A DNA stretch of 64,000 bases from Eleusine coracana subsp. coracana (lineage: Eukaryota > Streptophyta > Magnoliopsida > Poales > Poaceae): positions 20,169,013 to 20,233,012 of the forward strand of contig CM064429.1 in the NCBI GenBank assembly GCA_032690845.1, read 5' to 3'. The notes under the pieces were generated by a model that was not told the DNA's origin, searched no databases, and saw only the letters and a list, made by a program, of their open reading frames with translations. The translations under genes were made by a program, and so were the position numbers. The stretch's first letter is position 1. Each line of letters opens with the position of its first letter. This document shows, in pieces, positions 1-10,431 of this stretch.

Positions 1-2466
1 AAGCTTCACGATGAGACCCTGACCAGTTTCCAGCCTCGAGTTGCCCGCGTGAAGCCTCAGAACCCCCGCCTCCTGCCACCTCTTATTGACGACCCATCTC
101 CGGTGAGCTACCACCCCCGCAACGACCACCAGACACCTCCGCCTCGTCAAGCTCATCACTCTCGTGCTCCCGCGGCGAGCTCACCCCACGTACATCCCGG
201 CGGCGAGCTCTCCGACAGCCTCGGCCGCATTATGGCGAGCTGTCGACTGGCAGCCTACTGGCAGCTTGTGTGGCAACCACGTGGCGCTGATGTGGCTACT
301 AGCGTTGACGTGTTAAGGAAATAAACCAGAAATCCCAGAAAAATAACAAAAAATGCTGATAACTTTGAAAAAGCATAGTAAATCGAATAAAATAATCCAT
401 TAGAGCCCAAATAAACTTTGTTAGTTTCATTTTGTTATACTCTATCAAAGAAAAATGAGAAACATATGCCTCTATACATATATTTTTAAAAATAATTATC
501 TTGCTAAAACACTAAATAAATCACTATAAATTCTTGGAATGAAATTTAATCTAATTTTTGGCATGCACTGCTATTTTATGTTAATACACCATCATGAATT
601 TTGATTAGTCAGAATATGCATTATTTTGTGCCCTAGGATTTATGTAGCACTTTTGCTAATAAAAATGCAAGTAAATAAAATAATAAAAATCCAGGAGCTG
701 CCACTTGGTGAAAATGATGATTTTACATGCCCCTGTACATGATAAATCATCCATATCCAGAAACATATTTTTATTATATTAAATGAATTATTTGCTTTTA
801 ACACTATATAAACCCTATTAAAATAACTTTTACACATAAAATGATAAGATCAGAACTGGTTTCTTTGGAACATATGGATTCAAGAGCATGTTAATAATAA
901 TGTTGTCACCATAACACTTTTGCATTTTGCATTTGTCATATTATTGCATGCATGATATTATTTCGATACCGTTAACACATTGTTCATATATAGGTAATGA
1001 TAACCAGGAGCAAGAGCCAGATTTTCAGAAGGACACTGAATTTAAGGAGCAAGAAATTGTAGTTGCTAACACCAGTGTTGTCCAAGGCAAGCCCCGGTTT
1101 ACATATGCCATTTTATAAAAAGTTTTACTAGTTTCAATATATCAATGCTAGTGTATACGTGGATTGATGCATTAGGTTAATAGAAGTTGGTTGGAAATCC
1201 ACTTGCACATTACCCAAATGTTCCATCTTAATGCTATATGTGTCATATTAGGATTCGGTACTAAATTGCTATGCTTAGTAATAGGATATTATCGGTAGTC
1301 CTGCTACTATTGCTAAGAGAATGACTTGATCACTAAAGTTGAACTTAATGGAATAAATTTAATTTTATGTTATGACCAGGCAGGGATCATGCATGTGTAG
1401 GTTGCAGCAACATATGGGTGTTGACTACGGTAGTCCTGCCTTGTCGAACCTAGGACCCATTCGTCGTTGGCCCCTTGATCAAGCATTGAACAGTACCGAA
1501 TGCATGCTAGTATATATGGGCACTAGTAAACTGATGCAACACTAAAATTACTTGCAATAGGAACGGTTAAGGTGCATTGGTCATTGACCCTTCTACTGCT
1601 TGAGTGGGCGGTTCATACCACGAAGTACTGTTGGCAGAACGACATGCCCACTTGGTGTCACCACACCCGATCTGAGGTGTAAGTTCTTTTATTGTGAAAG
1701 GTTGACGTATATGACCTTAATTGGTGCGTATACGTCATGTACTTCGGGTTTTCCCAGCTGGTGTAAATCAATTGCAATTGTTGTCACTCACAGAAATGAG
1801 TACGCTGGTTCACTGCGCCTTCACGTAGATCGAATGATACTATGAAATGGATTATGTTGCTTATGATGATGATTATTGATACTGTTCTTATATCATATTT
1901 ATTTCATGTTATGCTTTACTATTCTTGTACTGCCACTAAAGTTTTATTTCTGTTTCACCCAATTAACCTGGCTAAATAAAATTTTGGGTACTAATAGGTT
2001 GCTTAGTGCAAGTCTTTTTAAACAGGCAACCTATTATAGCCAATGCATGTCTAGAACTTTGACGGGTAAGCCTTGCTAAGTAATTAGTACTCAGGCTTTG
2101 TGCCACTGTGGTTTTCAGGTAATCCACAGATAGAACTGCATGCTGATGTGCTACCATGGGACATGCAAGTTCCTGAAGGCTGGACTGCCCACTGGGAGTC
2201 TGAGTTGCCGCCGCAGTGATGTTGTGTGCTGCTAGGGTGATGATTCTTGGGCATGAGTCATTACCACCGCTGTATCGTTGAGAGCTCGTATTAGTACTCA
2301 TATTTGCTTCCACTATTTTCAAACTTTCATGAACTTGTAATATTTCGCTGCACTTTAACTACCCTATGATGTAATAATTTGACTTAAATTTGAATCACTG
2401 TTGTATTATCAAGTGTCTGTGTTATCAGCACCGTTGGGACTCCGATCTTCCGGGACGGGGCGTCAC
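1..2466 (+). mobile_element. Part of a probable Tekay/Del-like gypsy LTR
   Basis: A GC-rich stretch (about 1-320) is followed by about 2.1 kb of AT-rich DNA with no credible gene. It ends abruptly at 2466 with a motif reading CGGGACGGGGCGTCACA, the kind of end I associate with large Tekay-type LTRs. The next base starts a gag fragment on the opposite strand, so 2466 is an insertion boundary. No primer-binding site follows, so this would be a 3' or solo LTR. The left end lies outside the window. Frame 1-324 is open without a stop but shows no recognisable domain. Orientation and clade are inference; the sharp boundary is seen directly. Confidence 0.45.
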
Positions 2467-2811
2467 AGTAAAGGTGTTGCACAACTCCAAGAACTGCTGG
2501 AAGTGAGTGCTGGCGTCCTCATTGGCTTTCCCACAAAATGGGCTAGCCTGCACCATCATGATCAGACTAGTCTTGATCTCAAAGTTTCTGTCCTCGATGT
2601 CAATCACGGGCCTAGTGAGTACGTTACTGGCAGAGGGAGCGGAATAGTCTTTGAGAGCCTTCTCAGCCATTGGCTTAGATGTCGGTGGTGCAGTGATGAC
2701 TGGTTGATCTGCTGGCTTAGAGCTTCGAGGAGAAGAGACGTTAAGTCTACTTTTCCTTAAAACTCTTTCCGGATTCTCAATGAAGTTCTCAGGCAGATCG
2801 AAACCGGTCAT
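2467..2811 (-). pseudogene. Gypsy gag N-terminal fragment
   Basis: Read on the reverse strand from the ATG at 2811, the frame encodes the start of a Ty3/gypsy Gag. It contains the motif pair MMVQASPFCGKANEDA and FLELCNTFT, which matches the conserved early Gag of Athila/Tat-type elements. The similarity stops at the TFT codons (about 2467), exactly where the neighbouring LTR begins; the rest of gag and pol is absent. The primer site and LTR that belong to this gag lie just upstream (2930-2947 and 2956 onward). Gag would form the coat of the cytoplasmic particle. It is a non-functional fragment. Confidence 0.65.
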
Positions 2812-2929
2812 GCACTACCCTGTTTTCACACAAAAGGCAGAAAACATACAAGGTTAGCCTGCATAAACAGTGACTACCATACAATCAATATGCCTCATGT
2901 TATTATTAACAATATATTTATCTATGCCT

Positions 2930-2947
2930 TCCCTGGCAACAACGTCA
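2930..2947 (-). other. Primer-binding site, tRNA-Asp type (degenerate)
   Basis: On the reverse strand this reads TGACGTTGTTGCCAGGGA, two or three bases away from the tRNA-Asp primer site used by Athila/Tat elements (compare the better preserved site at 41792-41809). It sits 8 bases from the LTR end at 2956 and 119 bases upstream of the gag start at 2811, as expected for a 5' LTR / PBS / gag order. Confidence 0.6.
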
Positions 2948-2955
2948 GAAATACT

Positions 2956-3587
2956 TGTTAACATTTCTTAACATCGCACCAGAAATATTGTTATCCCCAG
3001 CACAACGCCAGAAATGTCTATTGACACTTTCTAACAATTGCTAAGTTACATCAATATAATCATCCCTGACACTGGTGCCAGATATAATTATATAGATGAA
3101 CCTCAGTGTCATAATTGTAAAATCCACAAGCCATGAATAATACTGTTGTAGCATTTTACTATTGGATTGCTTCAATAGCTTGTCATTTATAGTTCTACCA
3201 AAGGAAGGTTATAACATAAATATATGATTGTTAATAGTAACGTAGTCATAAAGATTGTATGAGTATTCAGAGCTTATACAGGGGTAAGTATAATAATAAG
3301 GATAGGGGTAGTGTGACACACAGAGCAATCATTCAAAAAGATAAATAAAAGATCCTAAGTCTCTAGGGAGTTTTAGTTAGGTGAGCTAAGTCGTATATCT
3401 ACTGTTAGTCTACCTATATAGTCACATAGTCAAACAATTATAAGCAAGATTATACTAGTCATAGTCTAATGCACTCAATACTTCGTGTACGGATTCATGC
3501 CCGACATACATAAGGCAACTCCATCTTGGACACATGTCGTAAACGAACGTGGAGGAGTACAATGGAAAGATAGGGTTGTCACCATCT
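2956..3587 (-). repeat. Tat-like LTR copy 4 (5' LTR, interrupted)
   Basis: This is the downstream end of a reverse-strand 5' LTR, starting TGTTAAC at 2956 beside the PBS. Its sequence recurs with scattered changes in the copies at 3588, 4100 and 5351: shared blocks include the GTTGTAGCATTTCAC-type box, CAGGGGTAAG and a GTAGTGTGACACAC box. It is broken at 3587 by insertion of LTR copy 3. The rest of this LTR is not identifiable in the window. Two primer-site-like motifs lie inside it (2994-3010, 3063-3080). Confidence 0.6.
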
Positions 3588-5249
3588 TGTTGACAGTTGC
3601 TAATGTTTACTAAGTTACATCGATATAATCATACCCGGCAACGGCACCAGAAATGGTTGTGGCACTTCTTAACATTGCACCAGACATAATTATAAAGATG
3701 CACTTAAGTGTCAATATAGTAAGATCCGTAAGCGCACAGATAATACCGTTGTAGCATTTCACTATTGGATTGCTCCAATAGCTTGTCATTTATAGTTCTA
3801 CCAAAGGAAGGCTATAGCATAAATATATGATTGTTAATGATAATGTAGTCATAAAGATTGGTATGAGTATTTAGAGTATATACAGGGGTAAGTAAAATAA
3901 TATGGGTAGTGGTAGTGTGACACACAGAGCAATCATTCCTAAAGATAAATAAAGTCCTAAGTCACTAGAGAGTTTTAATTAGGAAACCAAAGCTACATCT
4001 CCAATGTTAGTCTACCTATATAGTTACATAATCTCCAAGTTATACTAGTCATAGTCTAATGCATTGAACACTTTGTGTACAGATTCATGCCTGGCATACT
4101 GTTGACACTCCTTAACGTCGTACTAAGAATATTACTATCCCTGGTAACGGCGCCAGATATGCTTATAGCAAATCTAACATTGCACCAAGAATATTACTAG
4201 ACTTAGTAACAACGCAAGCAGTGTTGGGGTATTTCATTGTTGCAGATAAATCCGCAAGCGAACGGATCATATCGTTGTAGCATTCCACCATTGGATTACT
4301 CCAATGGCTGTCATTTATAGTTCGCCCATGGGAAGGATTAGAATAGAGTCTTAATAAAGACATAGAGCTAAGATATAGATTGATACTGATAACCTATGAC
4401 TTTGTGTAGGGGTAAGGATAATGATGATAAATGGTAGTGTACACACACACATGTATTCATCTTTAAACAAATAAATCCTAGTGCCTAGTGGGTTAGTTAG
4501 AGGGACTCTACCATATTTTCTAATGTATTCTACACACATAGCTGCATAGTCAGTCATAAACATGTTAGTCAATACAAAGCCTAGCCTAACACACTTAGCA
4601 CTTCGCGCACAGATTCATGTACTGAACACGTTCTTCAGGATAACTCCACCTGAAACGCATATCTCCCGGCCAGACGTGGAGGATTATATGGGATTCTAGG
4701 GCTGTCACTTCCTAGAACCTACCTCTCTTCCATGGGCAAGGCGATGATCAAAGGTAACTTCTAACCCAAGCACCATGCTTAAGTCGTCACTTAAACTAAA
4801 TATCCTAGATATGTGTATAACAGATATAACTATCTATTAACGATCTAAGAGACTTTGAACCCATGCTAAGGTATTATAACTATACTATGTATTTACTAAC
4901 AAAAAAAGACAAGACTATAGTCTAGGTATATGCCAATCATAATAATAAGGTAGCAAGTCTATACTATTATAAAGGCATACTAAGGTCCTATGACATGAAT
5001 ATGATATATAACCAAACAAGGCAAACATATCATAAGCACAACTATGTGGAAGAACAATATAACTTGAATAGAATAAAGTCATAAATATGAATAAAAGAAA
5101 TAGTACTAAAGCCATACCAATATTCCAAATGACTTTAGAGACTTGAGCAGGGCTCACACTAACTAAACACCACTAGGACTTGAGAGACTAAGTGAGGGGG
5201 AGAATGAATACAAAGGTGAGTGTGTGTTTGGAGTGGAGAGTGACCCATC

Positions 5250-5257
5250 TATATATA
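5250..5257 (-). promoter_or_regulatory. TATA box of LTR copy 2
   Basis: TATATATA lies in the reverse-strand LTR at the same relative position as the boxes in copies 1 and 3. It marks the probable U3/R boundary. Confidence 0.5.
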
Positions 5258-5350
5258 TTGGCCCTAAGATGGTCGAGGAAGAGTAACCGCGAAGAAATCG
5301 TCATGCAACCGCCATCAGGAAGCCACCAGGAGCTGCCACGTTGAGGCGGT

Positions 5351-6857
5351 TATTGACATTTCTTAACATCGTCACTAAGTTTCCTTAGCAACAAAGCCAA
5401 AAATATTTATTGGTAATCTTTATAAAATGCAGAGAGTCCGCAAGTGCATGGAGAATACTGTTGTAGCATTTCACCTGGAAGTATTTAGGATATCGTATTT
5501 GTTTTATCCCAAAGGAAGGCATATGATTGATCATAGTAATTACCATATTTCTAGACATTGCACATTAGATTATAAAACAAAGTCCTCACAGGGGTAAGGA
5601 TAAAGATAAACATGGTAGTGGACACACACATGACACACTCAAGTTAGATAAATATTAGTTTAGTGGACACACACTTGTTCCTATGTTGCTTTTATATAAT
5701 TACATAGTCTACATTATATTCAATTATATAGATACAAGACAATGCAAGACAATCAGATCATCACACCCTAGGCATCCGGTTTTCCCTTGCATCCACAGTA
5801 CGATTCAGGCCAAGAGCCTATTGCATAGCCGAACATGGGGGATTTCAAAGGATAGATAGAGCTGTCACCACCTACTGCCTACCCCTAGCAATCCATGGGC
5901 TACACGACAAATAATGCATTCTATTGATCTAAGCACCACGCTTACATCTCTAGAACAATACTCCTAATCCCTTAAGAGATGGATCAGAAAAGGAGCAATC
6001 ACTTTTAAGTGAACACTATGCACATGGAAATGATCTAAGTCACACATTAGTCATGCATCATTATAACAATATAAAATAAAGACTATAGTAAGGGTTTATG
6101 TCTAACATGGCAATCTAGTATTACTACATTACTAACATGCAAGCATAATAACCACATACATGAATGGATCATTTAATCAAACAAGAAACATATGAATAAA
6201 AAATAACTATATAGAAAGAATAAATATATTAAATAGAATAAAGTCTTACAAAAGGAGAAACATACAAGAGCCATACCACAACTCCAAGGAAGACTTGGGA
6301 ACTGAAGAAGACTCTATTCTAAGCCTAACTCCACTAAAACTAAAGAGAATCACAAAATGGTAAAGAGAGTAATGCTTCTTGGTGTGTGTTGAGGAGTGAG
6401 CCACAACCTTCCTTTTATAGCTGTCCAAAGGGGGACAACCACCTTTGGGGAGTCAGTGAGAAACCATCATAACAAGCTGGGCCCCACTGGGCTTCCTCCC
6501 TGTTCGGCCGAATAGGGGTTGAGCCCAGTGCCCCCCCCCGGCTCTTCTGGCACACTGATGGGTGGACCTCTTTGACTCCTCCATGGCTTAGCCCTTCTGT
6601 TTGTCGGTTTGGTTCCGTAGGTGGGGCATTTGATACATGGGAATCCCTGTTGGCGAACTCCGATTGGTCAACATAGTGTTTCTTCGTCACATTGGTGTGT
6701 TTTCTCCTCTCTTTTGATACCTCTCCTGCATGTCAGTGTTCTCCAAGCAATAGTGGATATTTATTAATTCTAACTAACATGCATGGTGGGAATATATAAT
6801 CCTTCTTTATTTTGAGTTATATTGATGATCGGAAATGGTATTTAGCGACCATCAACA
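5351..6857 (-). repeat. Tat-like LTR copy 1, innermost solo LTR, TSD GCGGT
   Basis: This is a 1507-bp unit with ends TATTGAC and ATCAACA, flanked by the 5-bp duplication GCGGT at 5346-5350 and 6858-6862. It is inserted into copy 2. It aligns along its length with the other copies, and carries a reverse-strand TATA box at 6412-6419 and a degenerate PBS-like motif at 5382-5399. It lacks any open frame of note. A run of C bases lies at about 6532-6539. Confidence 0.75.
6412..6419 (-). promoter_or_regulatory. TATA box of LTR copy 1
   Basis: The reverse strand reads TATAAAAG, followed by the GTGTGTGTTGAGG-like block shared by the three copies. It is the probable LTR promoter. Confidence 0.55.
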
Positions 6858-7860
6858 GCGGTGGCCGAACCGCCTCAACTCTAGGTTGGTTGACCAGAGG
6901 GGGCCCGGTCGACCGACCTAGAGGTGGGCCTGCTCCTGTGAAGCAACGTCGATGATCCCTGTGATTCTTATGTGTCGTCACCCTATTGGCTAAAATGGGT
7001 ATTTCGTGTATCTTTGCTCCATTCTTCACTCCTTCTGTATAGAATCTCTGCATATACTTATTCTACCAAGGATATGTGGATTCTTATTATTATTGACCAT
7101 CATGCGTGTATGAATTGCAATATCTTCCCACTTTATGGATCATATTGACGGTCAAAATTGGTGTATAACGATCGTCAACACATACACAAGGCAAATCCAT
7201 CTTGGACACACGTCGTAACCGAATGTGGAGGAGCACAATGGACTAATGGGGCTGTCACCACCTACTGCCTACCTCTGCGAACCGTGGATTATGAGGTGAT
7301 CAATACTGCCTAACCGTCTAAGCACCACGCTTACACATTTAAGTAGAATCCTAGCATCGATCAAATACTAGAATCATTGTTCAGATTAACAAGTACTAAA
7401 GTATTCATAACTCTAACCCTACGGATTAGCAAGTCATGAGCTAAGCAATTGCAATCCTACTAAGATATCAAACTCATGTTGAATCATCACAACTAGAATA
7501 AAGTACAACTAGCATTATAACATTTAGACTATAGTCAAGGTATATGACAATCATGACAATAAGGTAGCAAGTCTATGTCATCATGAAAGTATAAAGTCCT
7601 ATGACATGAATATGATATATAACCAAACAAGAAACACATATCATAAGCATAACTATATGGAAGAACTATATTACTTGAATAGAATAAAGTAATAATAAAA
7701 TTATAAAAGAATAAAGGTAAAGATACAAGAGCCATACCAATACTCCTATGACTTGGAGACTCCTCCTACACTAAACTCCACTAGGATTAGGAAACTTCTA
7801 AGTGAAAGAGGGAAATGACTAGCTCTTGAGTGTGTGTGTTGGAGTAGAGCTCACCCCTTG

Positions 7861-7868
7861 TATTTATA
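7861..7868 (-). promoter_or_regulatory. TATA box of LTR copy 3
   Basis: The reverse strand reads TATAAATA inside CCCCCTATAAATACAAGGGG, at the same position as in copies 1 and 2. It is the probable LTR promoter. Confidence 0.6.
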
Positions 7869-8266
7869 GGGGGGATAAGTCGGTACTGAGGAGTAACCGG
7901 CACGAAACTGCCATGCACCAACCTTCCAAAGGAGCTCAGTAGTTGACACGTGGAGGCCTTCCCGAATTGGGCTCAATACATGGTCGGCCGACCAAGCCCT
8001 TAGGTCGGTCGAGTGGGCCCCCTTGCGATGTGCTTCCTCGAGGTGACTGGTAGATGGGTCCTCTTCTGAATTAAGTCGGTGTTCTTTGGAGGAATCTTGT
8101 GCAGCCACGTATACAATCCGAGAGAAGTCTAGTTCGCACCGCCTCATTGGCTAGAACTATGTTGCCCCGGATTATGTTCCATTTCTCCACATATATTGTA
8201 TCAAATCCCTGCATGCACATATTTCTCCAAGGACAAGTGGAATCTTATTATTCCTAACTAACATGC

Positions 8267-8535
8267 TGAAAGGACCGAGTGACCGAGAGGGGAGGGGGGG
8301 GGGATGAATCGAGAACTCGCTATATGTACCAAATTCGCCAATTACCGACCACTCAAAACAACTCCTATGCAATTCTAGTGGTGATCACACTAACAAGATA
8401 ATGAACCTATAAAAGGAACAACAGCCTAAGCATACTAGTGGATCACACAAGGCAATACAACTCCTATGGAAGCTAGTAATTAAAGAAACGTGGAAGCACA
8501 CAACTAGCTACCAAGAAGTCCTACACATGCAAGTC
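8267..8535 (-). repeat. Left part of the Maximus-like copia 3' LTR
   Basis: The LTR starts TGAAAGGACCGAGTG at 8267, followed by a G-rich tract (8284-8302) of the kind found at the ends of the copia LTRs at 10340 and 62330, here in opposite orientation. No primer site lies to its left, so this is the outer end of a 3' LTR of a reverse-strand element. The preceding 5 bases, CATGC, are a candidate target duplication; the partner is not visible. The LTR is cut at 8535 by copia-1 and resumes at 31348. Confidence 0.6.
8531..8535. other. Target-site duplication AAGTC, left copy
   Basis: The 5 bases before the copia-1 5' LTR are identical to 31343-31347 just after its 3' LTR remnant. This fixes the outer limits of the insertion. 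Confidence 0.8.
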
Positions 8536-8648
8536 TGAGAAACCATGTGGATATGTGCCATGGTTTGCAATATGTGATGAGTAATTGACATTGGTTAAGG
8601 TGGTGTTTGAGTTGAAATGCGGGAATCTGGGGATTGCATGAGTTTGTG

Positions 8649-8698
8649 CATGTCATCGCTTTGACTAACCGGAGTTGGTTAGTCAAAGCGATGACATG
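8649..8698. repeat. Perfect 22-bp inverted repeat with 6-nt loop
   Basis: Arms 8649-8670 and 8677-8698 are exact reverse complements around the loop GGAGTT. The sister LTR at 60500-60580 has the left arm context and loop but an unrelated right side, so the right arm arose anew in this copy. Confidence 0.85.
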
Positions 8699-9264
8699 GG
8701 AAATATGTTTGCTTGTCTCATGATGTGTAGGTCACTGGAGTCATCTTGGCGGTCAACGGTGAGAGGATCGGGCACAAGTAGGAGACTTGGGGCCGGATGA
8801 TCGGGAGGCCGAGTGAAGTCAAGGGTGATCCACACCGTACATGTGGAGAGGCAAGAAGCACGGATGGTTTCGCGGTTGAGCCTCAAAACCATGGGTGATG
8901 ATCAAGACGGGGGGTTGACCAAGTCAAAGGTGATCGGGTGTCGGTGCAAGTAGAGGCTTCCAATGGACCGGAGGCGGGAGAGACTTGCCGACGAGGAGGA
9001 TCACGGGACGAGGTGACACACGTCAAGATCAAGAAGTCATGCTTTGAGAAGTGTGCAAGGTGGTTTCCCGGTTTGGGCCTCAAAACTGGTGGCGGTGGTT
9101 GGTGGTGCACGTGGCACCATCACGGAGCTTGTGTCGAGGTGAAGCAAAGTTGTGAAGGGCTCGATGGCATTTGAGCGAAGGAAAAAGAGTTGGATGGTTT
9201 TGCCCCTAGTGATAGGTGGCAATGAGTTATAGGTCAAGGATAGAGTTGTCTTGGACCCTAGGCC

Positions 9265-9272
9265 TATATAAG
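9265..9272 (+). promoter_or_regulatory. TATA box of copia-1 LTR
   Basis: TATATAAG follows CCTAGGCC. The sister LTR has TATAGAAG at the same place (about 61146), a damaged box. It marks the likely transcription start region of the element. Confidence 0.6.
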
Positions 9273-9894
9273 GAGAGGTGTGGCTGGTGGGAGAGGTGCC
9301 TCTTCCCATTAGCCTTGTTAGGACTTCATTCAAAGTGCTAGGAGAGGTCTTTATGTAATAGAGGAGAGGAGAGGGTGTGTGAGACATCTCTTTCTCTTCC
9401 AAATAGTGGGAGGAAGAGGGTGGATTCCTAACCTTGTATCTATAGATCTTGTAAGCATGTTTCTATGATATGAGAATTATTTTCATGCTCAAGATCTTCC
9501 TCTCTCCCTAAGTCCCGAATTTCTCTTTTTCTCTATTTTTGGAGCTATTTTTGTGGGAATTTTTTATCTTACTTTTGGGCAAGGTTTGGGGTGGATTTCT
9601 TGGGGGATATTAGTGCTATTATGAGCTAGAACAATCCTTCATGGGTCCTTGACCAAATCAAGAGCTCTAGCACCTTCGATTTGAAGATTTTCTCAAGTTT
9701 CCCCTTTTTGGTGTTCTTGGCACAAGATCTGAAATTCATGATGATTCCTTGAGCCAATCGAGTGGATCTTCTAGGATTAGGGTCATGATGTGTTGAGGAT
9801 TCACTTGTCCAAAAATCACATCATTTGGAGTTCGTTTGAATAGGTTTTGGTCAAGTTTTTGCCTAATCCCAAAACTTTTTTCTGTTCTGTCGGG

Positions 9895-10132
9895 GTCGAT
9901 CGGCACTGCCGATAACCAGGACCGACACTGCCGGTGGGTCAGAACTCGTATCGGCACTGCCGATGCCACGACCGGCACTGCTAGTGGCTTGAGTCCGAAC
10001 CTCGCACCAGCACTACCGATGGCCAGACCGGCACTACCGATGCGCTCTGTTTACTGCATTTGAGAATTCCTCACCGGCACTGCCGATGGGATTTACTGGC
10101 ACTGCCGATGGTTGTGGTCGGCACTACCGAGA
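9895..10132 (+). repeat. LTR minisatellite of ATCGGCACTGCCGAT units
   Basis: About nine imperfect copies of a near-palindromic core, CGGCACTGCCGAT, are spaced irregularly by about 20-40 bases. The same array with small differences is at 30826-31085 in the 3' LTR remnant of this element. The copia-2 LTR has a different array in its place. Confidence 0.85.
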
Positions 10133-10370
10133 CTTGTGTGCGCTTGTTTGACTGATTCAAATCTTTGCTGTTCCCTTTTGTTTCCGCTGTGTTCCGCTGC
10201 TGTAGTTGATCAATCCTAGGGTTACCACATCACAAGTTGGTGTGTGTAGCCTTGGTGATCGGTTTAGAGGTTGGCTCGGGTTGTAATCGAGACATAGGCC
10301 AAGTTCTCTTGGAGAACTTTAAATGGCTCCCATTCACCCCCCCCTCTGGTCGCCTTGCTCAGTCCTTCAA

Positions 10371-10383
10371 TTGGTATCAGACC
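10371..10383 (+). other. Primer-binding site, tRNA-iMet type
   Basis: TTGGTATCAGACC starts one base after the LTR. It matches the initiator-Met primer site with one mismatch (C for G). The copia-2 equivalent at 53248 has a different single mismatch. Confidence 0.8.
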
Positions 10384-10431
10384 CGGTTTGATCACTAGTT
10401 GACCTTCACCGGCTTGTGATCCGAAGGCGAC

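Larger units (their letters stand above)
4100..7180 (-). repeat. Tat-like LTR copy 2, probable solo LTR, TSD CATAC
   Basis: The ends are TGTTGAC at 4100 and GTCAACA at 7180, a matched terminal inverted pair. They are flanked by the identical 5-bp duplication CATAC at 4095-4099 and 7181-7185. Subtracting the nested copy 1 and one copy of its target duplication leaves about 1.57 kb, the size of one LTR, and there is no internal coding region, so this is best read as a solo LTR. A reverse-strand TATA box lies at 5250-5257, and a PBS-like motif at 4138-4155 lies inside the LTR close to its 3' end. Confidence 0.75.
3588..8266 (-). repeat. Tat-like LTR copy 3, split by later insertions
   Basis: Left part 3588-4099 begins with TGTTGAC. 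Right part 7186-8266 resumes the same LTR after the nested element at 4100-7180: 7186-7260 continues the block seen at 3500-3570 in copy 4. It has its own reverse-strand TATA box at 7861-7868 and ends at 8266, where a Maximus-like LTR is inserted. The promoter-upstream part contains GGTCGGCCGACC-type palindromes and recurs at 62926-63230. No protein is encoded. Confidence 0.6.
8536..10369 (+). repeat. Copia-1 5' LTR
   Basis: This is an 1834-bp LTR with TGAGAAACC and CCTTCA ends. It is similar through most of its length to the copia-2 3' LTR (60400-62361), and its last 1.1 kb resembles 30205-31342. It contains a perfect hairpin (8649-8698), a TATA box (9265-9272), a minisatellite (about 9895-10132) and a C-run near the end. 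A tRNA-Met primer site follows at once. Confidence 0.9.

Noticed and set aside
927..1118. Possible exon with QEQEPDFQKDTEFKEQE
   Set aside because: Short, in AT-rich LTR-like DNA, with no flanking exon or recognisable domain.
2401..2760. 119-codon plus-strand frame
   Set aside because: Antisense to the gag fragment and crossing the insertion boundary at 2466.
9895..10132. Regularly spaced repeats resembling a CRISPR-like array
   Set aside because: Spacing is irregular, units are imperfect, it lies inside an LTR of a plant retrotransposon and there are no cas genes.
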